Source of the DNA: Dimorphilus gyrociliatus
Taxonomy: Eukaryota; Annelida; Polychaeta; Dinophilidae
Direction of reading: 5' to 3'
NCBI GenBank assembly: GCA_904063045.1
Contig: CAJFCJ010000003.1
Span: 2,029,106-2,093,105 of the forward strand
Length of the DNA: 64,000 nt
Part shown: one piece after another, positions 11,755-25,700 of the stretch
Position numbering within the stretch: the first letter of the stretch is position 1
How the letters are laid out: each line of letters opens with the position of its first letter
Program-made: the position numbers and the translations under genes
The notes under the pieces: model-generated
What the model was told of the DNA's origin: nothing
Database searches by the model: none
The model's input: only the letters and a program-made list of their open reading frames with translations

Positions 11755-14271
11755 TCACGTATTTAGCCAATCATCTAAATTTCCTTCTGCCATTAGGTCG
11801 TCTAATTTATCATCTAGAAATAGGAGAACTGCTGAATACTTGATTTCAAAATGTGATACTTTTAAATACATACCTGAAAATAACTCAGCTTTTATCTCCG
11901 GAATTTTCTTTGGTGATTGGGCTATAGGCTTTTTAAAACTGAATGATTTTTCCATGCACTTATCTGATAAAACAAAACATTGAATAAAACATTGTAATTT
12001 TTTTTTTAAAAAGAATGAGTAATTTACTATTAGCACTGGTGTCTTCTCTTTTCTTTTTCTTAAATGGACTCAGATGAGCGTCAATCTTTTCTGAATGATC
12101 AACAAAAACATCTTTAGTAAGCATTGTATGAAATATTGTACGAGTTACTACTTAAGAATGATTCGCTCATAGTTGCATCAGTCGCACTTTTTCTATCACG
12201 CTTGCGACTATTATCATTTTTTTCAGAGATACGCACATCTCGAAGCAGAGATGTAGTTGTTTCTTTTGTACTCTTGGCTTTATTGAAATTTTTAAAATTA
12301 AATTTATTAGTTTTCCCATCGGGTACTGCTTCTATATTGTGAAAATAAGAGCATTTTTAAAGATGAATCTCCAATAGTTAATTTATAAACCTATTATGGA
12401 ATCATTTGAGGCTTCCTTCTTTATTTGAGTTTGTGATATGACCTGGAACTGTGATGCAGAAAATTTTTTCGTCTTAACTTTCCGGTTTTGAGTTGAAGAA
12501 GGTTCCTTCTCTATTATAAAAGTTCATTTTAGAATGATTATATATAAAGGAAGATAGTTCAACCTTTAGAGAATGAATTCATGTCCAGATCTTGCACGAT
12601 CGTTTCAAAGTCATCATCTGAAATTGCGCATTTAGATGGATAATCAACGTTTATAATGTATTACCATCAAATACTTTGGAGACATCTGCTTGACTCTTTA
12701 CTTTTGGTGGCGAAGATTTTGACCTAAAATTAAACTTTGACGGGATATTTTTTGAATTTGTAACATTCGGAAGATCGTTGTTTGTTGGTTTTGTTATTTC
12801 GTTTTGTAATTTTGATGAAGACATAGAATCTACAAGGTATTTAATTTTAGCATATAGTTAACCAAAAAACGTTATTTTACCTGTTGCCATTGAAGCAGCT
12901 ATAAAATCTTCATCGGTTAGCATCTTAAATTCATCGAAATTATCATCTATAAGTAGAGAATTAAGCATTAAAAGATTCTCTCACACTAAGACATAAATAC
13001 CATCAAAAAAATCAGCTTGAACTTGTTGAGAGGCAACCGCTGAAGGAATTTCTTTTGAAGAAATTTCCTGATCAGCAGTCTTCTCATTTGATTCAGCCCT
13101 AATTATATCTTGAACATCAATAGTTTGCAGCTCCTTTACATCAATTTCCCGTTCATTATTTAATGCGTAAATCCTTACAAAATTCCAAGAGTTTAAAATC
13201 ACATGTGTTCGTAGAACAGTTACCTATCAAAGAACCTCGAATAATAATAATTAAAAAGTATTATACTTTATACATCTTTAAGCAAAAGCACGCCACCATG
13301 TTGAAAATAATGTGAATAAGCTTCGATAACGTCTCTGTGGCAGAAAGCTGTAATTTCGGCGGCTGCAATAAAGATTTAGTATTAAGATATTTCAACATTT
13401 CGCTACCGTTATCTAACTCTTACAGCTATCGTCCTTCAATATAATTCGCCCATCTTTCCCACAAATATACTCTTCAGCAACAACATATCCAACTAACCAT
13501 GACAGTTTCGTCCGTTTCATATTAATTTGATCAAAGATGGAGGATATATTATTTTTTCTCATAAATGAAAGTATTTCAGGCTCCAATTTATTCTTAATTT
13601 TTGACCAGAAATTATTGTCCGCGGTAGCTTGTGTATTTGGCAATTGAGTTGAAACCCTCGTTTCAGGCTATGGAAATAACAATAATAATAAATTGTTAAA
13701 TAATATTAAATAGGTACCATTCGAAAATTTTTCCATTTTTGTAGTTCTGGTACTGAGTGCTGAATCTAAATAAATTGAAGATCTTAATAAGTCTCTTATA
13801 AAATGACTTTATATACCGATTTAGTAATGACACCTGCAGGGCCGGGGAAGTTACTTTTCCATCTAGAATTTTCTGTTTCTGTTTTCAAAACAGTAACTTC
13901 CTCTTTACAATAATCTTTTTTTTGTACAATGCTTCTCTCGGGCGTCTTTTTTGTATTATTAACACTTCTTGGTACAAGAAAGCCACTATCTTGAGTCAAA
14001 GTAGCCGGAATTTCAAAAATATTTTGTGAATTTATGGAAGAAGTTGAACGATTCTTATCTAAAAAACTTAGTTTCTGAGAATTATTGGTTGGTTGTGACT
14101 CTTTAATAATTGTTCTATCTTCTTTAGAATTTATTTGTTGATCGTCAGTGTCAATACTCCCTATAAGCTCCTGAAATAATTTTAATTTACTATATTATGA
14201 GCAATATAAATTTTAATTACTTCAATGTCACTATCTTCGTCAGAGAAACCGCTTCCAAATGATCTCTCCAT
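11755..14271 (-). CDS. HROB: Homologous recombination OB-fold protein (HROB/MCM8IP)
   Basis: About a dozen or more small exons from an ATG at 14271 to a TGA at 11755. The N-terminus is acidic (MERSFGSGFSDEDSDIEELI). SRWKSNFPGPAGVITK matches the FPGPAG motif of human HROB (C17orf53). It is followed by IQHSVPELQKWKN and an OB-fold with FDQINMKRTKLSWLVGYVV, GRIILKDDSSAEITAFCHRDVIE, HYFQHGGVLLLKDVTVL and ILNSWNFVRIYALN, parallel to the human GTVHRLLLE and GSVLLLKQIGVF segments. The C-terminal part is built from many small acidic or basic exons (DDDFETIVQDLDM, DDKLDDLMAEGNLDDWLNT) like the acidic DDLDGLLSELPEDF end of the human protein. HROB activates the MCM8-MCM9 helicase in recombination and crosslink repair in the nucleus. 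Exon limits in the tail (11755-12960) are less certain. Confidence 0.82.
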
Positions 14272-14511
14272 TTTTGCTATAACCTTCCTTAAAAATTTAA
14301 AATTCCGAAAAAACTCAAATTTAATTAACGAAATATTAAAACTTTTGATCTTTTAAATCATGATTATTAGACTTTTTAATCCGAAATCTTTCGAAAGAAA
14401 GTTTAGTCTTGAACTCAAAATTACAAAATTTTGTCCAACCGGAAGCTTTTCAAAGGAAACTCTTTGTAGACAACCTTAGACAAGATGTAAGCAAATTTTC
14501 AAAAAATCAAA

Positions 14512-14786
14512 ATGGCTACTAAAAAAGATTTAGCTGCTTATAAAAGTTTTGTGGAACTTTTAAAGGAAAGTACGTATATTATATTTAAGTAGCAAATGTG
14601 TCGGAGTATCATTATTTCCGTCATACTATTTATTAAAATGTGTGCTTATATTATTATCCATGAGAAAATACAAGCTTTTGTAGTCATAGCATATTAATCA
14701 TTCTGGATCTTATTTCTACAGACATGTTCTACGCATATACGGTTAAAAAAATAACGCATCAATGGTTAATTTATAAAACGTCATGA
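14512..14786 (+). CDS. Possible 40-residue two-exon small protein
   Basis: ATG at 14512 opens MATKKDLAAYKSFVELLKE, followed by a good donor (GTACGTAT at 14570). An acceptor (tttctacag) at 14721 restores frame into NMFYAYTVKKITHQWLIYKTS and a TGA at 14784-14786. The lysine-rich, aromatic character could suit a small mitochondrial or membrane-associated subunit, but no family is recognised. It fits exactly in the gap between HROB and the CSTF2 3' end. Support is only the clean splice signals and frame. Confidence 0.3.
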
Positions 14787-14878
14787 ATTGAATATGTAAA
14801 GGATTCTTTAATTGAACATAATATTATTTTATAGATAAAAAAATTGAATAACTATTAACATAATCACTTTTAACAAAA

Positions 14879-16335
14879 TTACATAGAATTAGATGACCTC
14901 GTTATCTGTTCCCTCAAAATCAAAATACTTTGTCTTTGTTCTGGTGGGAGCATGCTAATTTGTTCATCCGATAATTGTAAAACTTGCATTATTAAGGCTG
15001 TTTTTTCGTCTTCGGCTTGAGAAGGCGGTGTAGATTCGTTTCTTGTTGTTACCGCTGCCCTGGCTCTAGGATCAGCTGATGCCATTTGCCGTCTAGGATC
15101 TGAGAGTTAAATATTTCAATAGATTCACAGGCAAAGTAAAAAGGCAATAAGAAACCTCTACCTCTTGTCTCCGAGACATCTGCCGGACGTCTTGGCTCCT
15201 CAGGAGCCGATATTCTTCCAACAACTAAATCGCCTCCAGCAGCCTGAGCAAAAAAAGACAACTATTTAATTAGATATAGATAAGACTATCAGATAGCTTT
15301 ACCCTTGTAGTATCGGGCATTGGTGAATTGGTATTTGACGGTCTCTGAGGAATAAACGGCATATCACTTGCAGAAATAACACTTGACGGAACACTTTCAG
15401 GTTGTCTATGTAGCATACCTTTAGCAACCTAGTCAAAGTTTAATAATTTAAAATTTTATTGATCTTTTGATTTTTTTTTCACTTTGTTTGAGTTTTACCT
15501 GAGGGTCGATAACTTTCATAACAATCTGAACTTGTAGCAAAGCATATGCTAATTGTGGATTTTGAAGTAAGGCATTTCTAGCCTCATTTGGATCATTTTG
15601 TATACATAATTTCATTTGTTTCATCAATTCTTGCATTTGCTCTGGTGGTAGAGATGCAACAATCTTAGAAATAGCTTCTGGTGCTTCGTTTGGCTCAACG
15701 GTCGGTCCATAGGGTGATTCAAACTGGGGACCTGGTACGGGTTGTTGACGAATTTCATCCTTGAAAGGTACATCTCCTTGAGCAACACCAACTCTTAGAG
15801 CTCTGCCATGATAATCGTGGTTATTGAGATTTCTCATTGCCGATTGGGCAGTTTCGGCATCTTGATACTCGCAGAATCCATAACCTTTCGGCTTACCAGA
15901 ATCTCGATCATAAACCAACCTGTAAAAATGGAGTACATTAATTTAGAAAAGTGACCAGATTTTAAAAATTAAATGTAAATTATATAATAATTTTACGCAA
16001 AGGCTTTTTTGTATCTAAAAGGAAGATGTATCTGACCTGAAGTTTAGAACAGTTCCAACTTGAGCAAATATATCTCTAAGACTATCTTCTGTTGCTTCAT
16101 AAGGTATGTTTCCCACTAATTTGAAAAAAAACGAAAAATATGAACTCCTTGAAATTATCGGTTAAAACTTGCCGACAAAACGAAAAAACACTTAAAGAGA
16201 ATTTATTTTTCACTGTTTGCATTTTTGACAAAAGAAACATAAATTTTATAAAATTTTACTACCGAAAACCGATCTTGCAGCCCTTTCTGCTAAGAAAGTG
16301 GGATTATTTGTTCCAAAAAAGTCTCGCATCGCCAT
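14879..16335 (-). CDS. CSTF2: Cleavage stimulation factor subunit 2 (CstF-64)
   Basis: Exons run 16263-16335, 16037-16115, 15499-15919, then near 15300-15430, 15162-15247 and 14879-15102. The N-terminal RRM contains SVFVGNIPYEATEDSL (RNP2), DRDSGKPKGYGFCEYQD (RNP1) and HGRALRVGVAQGD. The hinge follows (ISKIVASLPPEQMQELMKQMK, NPQLAYALLQVQIVMKVIDP), which binds CstF-77/symplekin. The C-terminal helical domain is EDEKTALIMQVLQLSDEQIS and LPPEQRQSILILREQI. The protein binds the GU-rich downstream element in pre-mRNA 3' end formation. It lacks the MEARA repeats and much of the proline/glycine-rich region of vertebrate CstF-64, so it is compact. The start MAMRDFFGTNNPTFL overlaps an AAGATGGCG element, and the gene is head-to-head (182 bp) with the zinc-finger gene. 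Confidence 0.95.
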
Positions 16336-16517
16336 CTTGAAGGGTTTTCGTAAACAATGTAAAAAAAAAATAAAAAAACTATGTTTCTTTGCTTCCTGCT
16401 AAATATTAAAGTTGCTAAACGTATTTTTTCATGCAAAAATATATAACCGTAAAACGGAAGTGATATATTTAAACTCGTTTCCGTAGCAGACTTCATCCAA
16501 ACTGCTATATCTTTAAA

Positions 16518-17940
16518 ATGTCCAATTCGCCGGATAAAAATATAGATGACATATTTCAAAGAGATTTTGAAAAGGCTGTTTTAAGATATGGAAATCGTTT
16601 TATTGAGATTAGGTAAGTTTTCTTTCGCCTCTAATTTACAGAACTTGTTGAAAGCACGTGGTGCCAAATAACTCGAGAGTGATAATTTCCGAAAGTTTTT
16701 CGAGTTTTGAAAAACTCGTTTTCCATATCATTGTGTATATTAGAATTATATACACTGATAGATACTAATATTCTGTGTATGTTTTTAATCGTCATGCAAC
16801 ATCATTTTTAGGGATGACAACGAACGTTTGCGACAAAAGAAGAAATGCTTGAAGTCAGAAGTAAAATCACTAAAATCCCAAATCATTTCACTACAGGAAA
16901 AACTAGAAAACAATGATTATATAATGGAAAATGAAATTCTTAAGGAGAAAAACTCCATGTTGAAGTCTGAGCTAAAAGCTTTGAAGAAGAAGTATGCTAG
17001 TCTGGAAGAACAGAGTTCAGATAATCAAGACAATGAAGCAGCCATGAAGGAACTATACGAAAAAGTTCGAATCTTTTCCAATTATAATAATATTTAGAAA
17101 TTGTTTAAATTCAAATGTTACATACGATGGATGCAATATAAAAAAACTTACTAATACTCAAAGTACTTTTTACAGGCAAAGGAAAGAAAAGAACTATTAC
17201 GCAATGAAGAGAAAAAGTGTAAACTTCTAGAGGAATTTCATGCAAAACTAGAGAAACAAATCGAAGAGCTACAAGATGAAAATCATAGGTTATGGATATA
17301 TGTTAATGATCATAAAGAGCCAAAAGAAAACTTGAAAAAACTATCTAATGGAAAGAAAGCATCATCAGTAAAAAAGGATAATGACACTCACAACTTTTGC
17401 AACTTTTGTCAGGTGCTTTGTGAGAGTGATGAAAAGTTTCAGCATCACGTACAGCAGCACTTAGATAAATTAAAACCAATAATAAGTTCAAATTTTGCTT
17501 TTTATGCGAAAGGGGATAATAATGAAACATTAATCATGTGTGAAGTTTGCCAACATTCCTCGACGACATCTGCAGGAATTTTGAAGCACATACGAAACTC
17601 TCACTTGAATAATGTCCAAATTCCTAATGTATGCCCTATCTGCTTGCTGGAATTTCAGAGTTCCAGACCATCATCTAATGCCCAATCGCTCATTAGGCAT
17701 ATCAAAACGTATCATGGTAGAATGGAAAAATGTGATCATTGCAAAGACACGTTCATTAATGAATTTTTGAGAGATCGACATATTTTTGATAAACATAGAA
17801 ATGAAATTTCAAACAAGCGCAAGGCAGATTCATCTATGGTTGATAACGATGCTAAGAGGTCAAGAATAGAAAGTCCTCATCAGTCTTTTGCTGAATCGAC
17901 AACTGTTGAAGATGTTGTTTTCTTTGAAGAGAGTCAATAG
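16518..17940 (+). CDS. Coiled-coil C2H2 zinc-finger protein (family not recognised)
   Basis: Exons 16518-16612, 16812-17064 and 17176-17940 encode 370 residues (TAG stop). Residues about 30-150 form a long lysine/glutamate coiled coil (LKSEVKSLKSQIISLQEKL, KNSMLKSELKALKKKY, LEKQIEELQDENHRL). A basic linker precedes four C2H2 fingers: FCNFCQVLCESDEKFQHHVQQH, CEVCQHSSTTSAGILKHIRNSH, CPICLLEFQSS followed by LIRHIKTYH, and CDHCKDTFINEFLRDRHIFDKH. A nuclear-localisation-like KRKADSSMVDNDAKRSR follows, and the tail is acidic. The long third-finger loop and the tandem spacing are not those of DNA-binding TGEKP arrays, so binding to protein or RNA is as likely as to DNA. A nuclear role is inferred only from the basic motif. 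Confidence 0.8.
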
Positions 17941-18117
17941 TATTTCAGAGCTATAGATATTCTATTATGTCGAAAAAATGTTTCTTTATTGTAAAATATA
18001 TACTGTAATCTTTTTTAAGTCATGTGTTACTAAAATCTTTATGATCAAATTATATACACTGTACACAAACATGCTTCTGTTCGACACTTTTCAAAACGAT
18101 TGACAAGAAGACAACAA

Positions 18118-18708
18118 TTAATCAAAGAGTCTAATAGAAGAGTTCAAAACTTTCCAAGTGTTGTTTTCAGCAATTAATATAAACTGAGAACTGAAGAGTT
18201 TTAATTTATCATCATTAAAACTGACAGTTCCACTAACAGAAACGATCGTAGAGGGTTTCCCTGATCTTTCGGCTGCAATGAGAACTTTGAAAAATTATTT
18301 TCAAAATAGAGCGAGTCATACCTGCACATGTTATCGGTTGTGCATCGACGCATTCAACGTTGTGCTTGGAAGTTGGAAATTTTTCAAAATATTTACTAAT
18401 ATTATCCCCCGTCACCTTCTCTCCTGACCATACCATTTCAGACATCGGTAAAAAGAATTTATTCAGATTCTAAATTGATTATATCATTAGAAAACTAAAA
18501 TACTATTATTACATATACTATTTTTGTATTACATGACGCTGCCGATCCATTGCTTCGTAAAATAATTCAACAAACTTTAAGCCGGTTTCATCAGCCGTTT
18601 CAGAAGTAATTATAGATGCCTCCTGTGAGCGATAGCAAAGTATATTAAGTGTGTACAATCAATCAGTATAGCTTGAGATAATTTTCATATAATAATTACC
18701 AGACTCAT
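18118..18708 (-). CDS. NXT1/NXT2-like mRNA export cofactor, paralog B
   Basis: Five exons, from ATG at 18708 (MSL, 9-bp exon 18700-18708) to TAA at 18118. Frames join perfectly through ETADETGLKFVELFYEAMDRQRH, NLNKFFLPMSEMVWSGEKV, SKYFEKFPTSKHNVECVDAQPI, IVSVSGTVSFNDDKLKLFSSQF and ENNTWKVLNSSIRLFD. The NTF2-like domain is nearer to human NXT1 than paralog A (compare VWNGNAVSG with VWSGEKVTG), so this is likely the ancestral copy that heterodimerises with NXF1 for mRNA export. It is head-to-head with cornichon, with only 154 bp between start codons, which suggests a shared bidirectional promoter. Confidence 0.9.
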
Positions 18709-18862
18709 TTTGAAGAATTATAAATAGTTTAACTTCCACTTTTGGACCTAAAAGTAGTTCGATTATTTCGATATGGTAGAGAGCTTAGTTTGATAAAAAC
18801 TGGTAGAAGTGTCGCTGTGTTTTGTCAAAACTTCCGGTTTCTAGCCTCTAGTTCCCCTGATA

Positions 18863-19671
18863 ATGGCGTTCACATTCGCTGCTTTTTGCTACATAGTTGC
18901 ATTAATACTGTCAGCGTTTTTAATCTTTTTCGTTATTTATCACGTAAGTAAAGCTTAAAGTTATGTGCAGACGTGTAACATTTGATTTTTGAAAGTTTAC
19001 CGACGAATTTTAAAGGAGTATGATCAAACTACTCTTTTACCTTACCGGTTTTTTGTAACTGTTCTTACTTTTTTCTTTATTTACAGATTATTGCTTTTGA
19101 TGAACTGAAAACTGATTATAAAAACCCAATCGACCAATGTAACAGTCTAAATCCGGTATGTAGCTATATTGAGCTTATTATTCTTGTTAATTTACTGTTT
19201 CATTCTTTTAGTTGGTTTTACCCGAGTATGGAATACACGTATTCTACAATATATTATTTTTATTCGGCTATCAATGGGGAACTCTTATAATGAATATACC
19301 ACTTATTGCCTATCATATTCATCGCTACAAGAATCGTCCCGTCATGAGTGCGCCTGGATTATATGATCCCACTACAATCATGAATGCTGATCAATTGAGT
19401 AGAGCGATGAAAGAAGGATGGATAAAACTGGCATTTTACTTGTTGTCCTTCTTTTACTATCTTTACAGGTTAGTATAATTGGCAATACAGCTGCTGTTAT
19501 AATTCCAACTGGACTAGGCGTAGTATATATTTAATTGAATTTTTCTAATTTAAAAGTTTGCCTTGAGTTGTTGGATCAATAACATTAGCACTTTCAATTA
19601 TTAAATTAAAAGAACGTACAACTTAATTCAATTTTTTTTTCAGTATGATTTATGTACTGGTTTCTTCATGA
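18863..19671 (+). CDS. CNIH: Cornichon homolog (ER cargo receptor)
   Basis: Exons 18863-18943, 19087-19155, 19212-19469 and 19644-19671 encode about 145 residues, the usual cornichon length. The first membrane segment is FAAFCYIVALILSAFLIFF. It is followed by the family signature IIAFDELKTDYKNPIDQC, LNPLVLPEYGIHVFYNILF, and LIAYHIHRYKNRPVMSAPG and LYDPTTIMNADQLSRAMKEGW. The terminal helix FYLLSFFYYLYSMIYVLVSS is split over the last, 28-base exon. Cornichons load membrane cargo (TGF-alpha-like ligands, AMPA receptors) into COPII vesicles at the ER. The start matches the family's short cytosolic/TM N-terminus. Confidence 0.96.
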
Positions 19672-20098
19672 ATACATCAAGTCTAATAGTAAATAATGAA
19701 CATTTTGAACAATCTTTTAATATTTCATGTGTATTAGAAGTCTATGTAACAAGTATCATTGTGTAGGATGTTTAAAAGAAAATAAAATTTTTCGAGTGAT
19801 CATACTATGTATTCAATCAAAAATTTCAAAAATATTAATGAACGAACTCAATACGACACAAAATATTAGATTTTTCCTCCTCACCTAATTCGAGAAAGGA
19901 TGTATTATTTGCCATTAATCGAGGAACTGCTAGGTCTACAGGCCTGTAATACTAATTAAGCACACGGGATACATCAATGTTAATACTAATTTGCAGTTCC
20001 GCTGCTTCTTATTTTTTTCGTAAGCAACCTAACACCAAATAATTAATTATATGGGTAAAAAACAAAACGGTAATGTTCAAACATATTGTTTAAGTATT
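19672..20098. other. Convergent 3' region of cornichon and glycogen phosphorylase
   Basis: No gene is seen. An AATAAA at about 19781-19786 is a likely cornichon poly(A) signal. Confidence 0.5.
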
Positions 20099-23594
<3,496 letters not shown>

Positions 23595-24470
23595 TTTGCT
23601 CTGGTTGTTTAACCTAAATTAGCAAACATTAAAAAAATTATAAGCAAACTATTTACCTTCAAATTATTTTATTCTTGACGAAAGATATCAACTAGCGAAT
23701 TGAAGTTGCAGGCCAAGGTCGCAGTGCACTTGACCTTGAGAATACCCTCTCGTCCTACAATTTGTTTAATACGTGAGTATATTAATTTTTATCATTAAAA
23801 CTTTCGTTTGATATTTTTTAAAAATTAAAATACGATCTAAAATAGCTGAATTACGCAAAACCAGTTTTGTTTTTGGGGCCATCTGGTGAGTAATTTAAGA
23901 AAATATATTCAAATTTCTTCTTTGAAGTATTAACTTATTTCATTTCAATCTTAAAGAATCTTTAAAAAAATAATATACAATATCAAAATTACTTATCACT
24001 ACTTGAATTTATCCTTTCAAGTATACCACCGCCAGATGGCACACTTTGATATACTAAGTTGTTTCTATATGTATTTAAAAGTAACTAATAGGGCCTAGGA
24101 ATTGAATTACTTTCTATATTATTGTAAAAATTTTTAAATAATAAATATTATTGATTTTTATTTTAGCTTTTACATTTTGAGGGAATTGTATGGCGACATA
24201 TATACATTAATTGAAAGTATTTGTCAAGAAATGAGCCGTTTAATAATCTATATATATTTATGGAAAAACAATAAAGAAAACAGATTTTGACTTAGACTTC
24301 TAACAACAACACGACTTGTTTATTAAAACAGGCGCCTATAGTTTGTTTAACCAATCACGATAATTTTTACATACCTCAACCAATCAACAAAAGCTACACC
24401 GACATCGAATGACATATTTACTCACACCAATTTTGACGTCCGATTTAGTTACACGAAAAAATCAAAAATC
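23595..24470. other. Intergenic: divergent promoters of glycogen phosphorylase and MGST1
   Basis: No coding sequence is seen. It contains a CTCF-like CCACCGCCAGATGGCAC at 24026-24042. Confidence 0.5.
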
Positions 24471-25101
24471 ATGGCAGAGAACTTATTGACTTTTTCTAAT
24501 CCCGTCTTTGCTCAATTTGCATATTATTCTGCAATTAGCATCGGGAAGATGTTTGCTATAGTACCTATGATAGTTTACAGACGTTTTTCCACCGGGGTAA
24601 TATACAGAATAACTAGGTATCTCTAACATGGTCTTATATTTTGACCTCTTCAGACTTTTGCAAATAAAGAAGACGTTCTCTCCCGAGACAAAAAAGGAAA
24701 CCCAACTGCTAAAGTTGGAATCAACGAATCAGTAGAAAGAGGCCGAAGGTTACTTTTCTTTAGATATAATTTATGTTGCAATTATTTATAAGAACTATGC
24801 ATTCAGAAATCACTTGAATGATATGGAGAACATTTTCCCATTTGTTCTTATTGGATTCTTCTATGTTCTAACAAAGCCTGACTTGAATGTTGCAACCTGG
24901 CATTTTAGAGTGTTTGCTTTCTCGAGAATCGTCCACATGCTTGCTTATCAAGTAAGTAGCTATAAATTGATTGTTTTGCTTGTGTAATTCATTTTACTTT
25001 TATAGATTCCAATTAAACAACCAACAAGAGCGTTGTCATTTGGTGTTGGGATGGGAACCATGCTGTCTATGCTCTATCAAGTTCTTACATATTCAGCCTA
25101 A
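24471..25101 (+). CDS. MGST1: Microsomal glutathione S-transferase 1 (MAPEG family)
   Basis: Exons 24471-24596, 24654-24748, 24807-24951 and 25006-25101 encode about 153 residues, the family size. The MAPEG signature is ERGRRNHLNDMENIFPF, preceded by NPVFAQFAYYSAISIGKM and followed by the helices VLIGFFYVLTKPD, RVFAFSRIVHMLAYQ and ALSFGVGMGTMLSML. The conserved VERxRRxHxND motif, which binds glutathione, is present. The enzyme sits as a trimer in ER and outer mitochondrial membranes and conjugates or reduces lipophilic electrophiles and hydroperoxides. The four-helix topology is intact. Confidence 0.95.
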
Positions 25102-25700
25102 GCGTTTCGTGGAATCGTCTAAAATATAGTGATATGCTATCATAATAGACCTATAACTAAATGTTTCCGTAACAAGCTGTACAATATTGTCATTTGTGAT
25201 TAACCGTGTGAGCAATGTGCTTAGCTCAACATCAGTTTTAAGAATATAGTAGATTTATTCAATGCTCGATAGTTGATATTAAAATTTAAAAGCACAATAG
25301 TTCCATAAACATTTAATTAACCTGAACAATTAAACTTAAAAAAAAAGAGATAAAAATGACTAGAAAAAAATATACTGATAAGATTGGGAAAGAAATCTTC
25401 ACTTAAACTATAGATCAAATGAAAAAAAATACTACTAAACCATGTATCTATGTGGCACCAAAAATACACATTTTACCCAATGTTTCCAATCAAATTGTTA
25501 ACTTGAATTTGTCTCTCAGATATATAATATACATGCTTGTAGCTTGAAATATCAGAAGTTTCGTACATTTCTTCATGTGTGAGAAGAAAAGTAGTCATAA
25601 ATTATGTTTCTTTATCCAAATCATCTCATGTGGCCATGTTTCCTGTTAATAGTAATGTAATAGCTATAAGGAATGCTGGAATAAGTGTTTTGAATTAATT
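25102..25700. other. Convergent 3' region of MGST1 and the BTB-jacalin gene
   Basis: AT-rich, with no gene signal; expected 3' UTRs. Confidence 0.5.
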
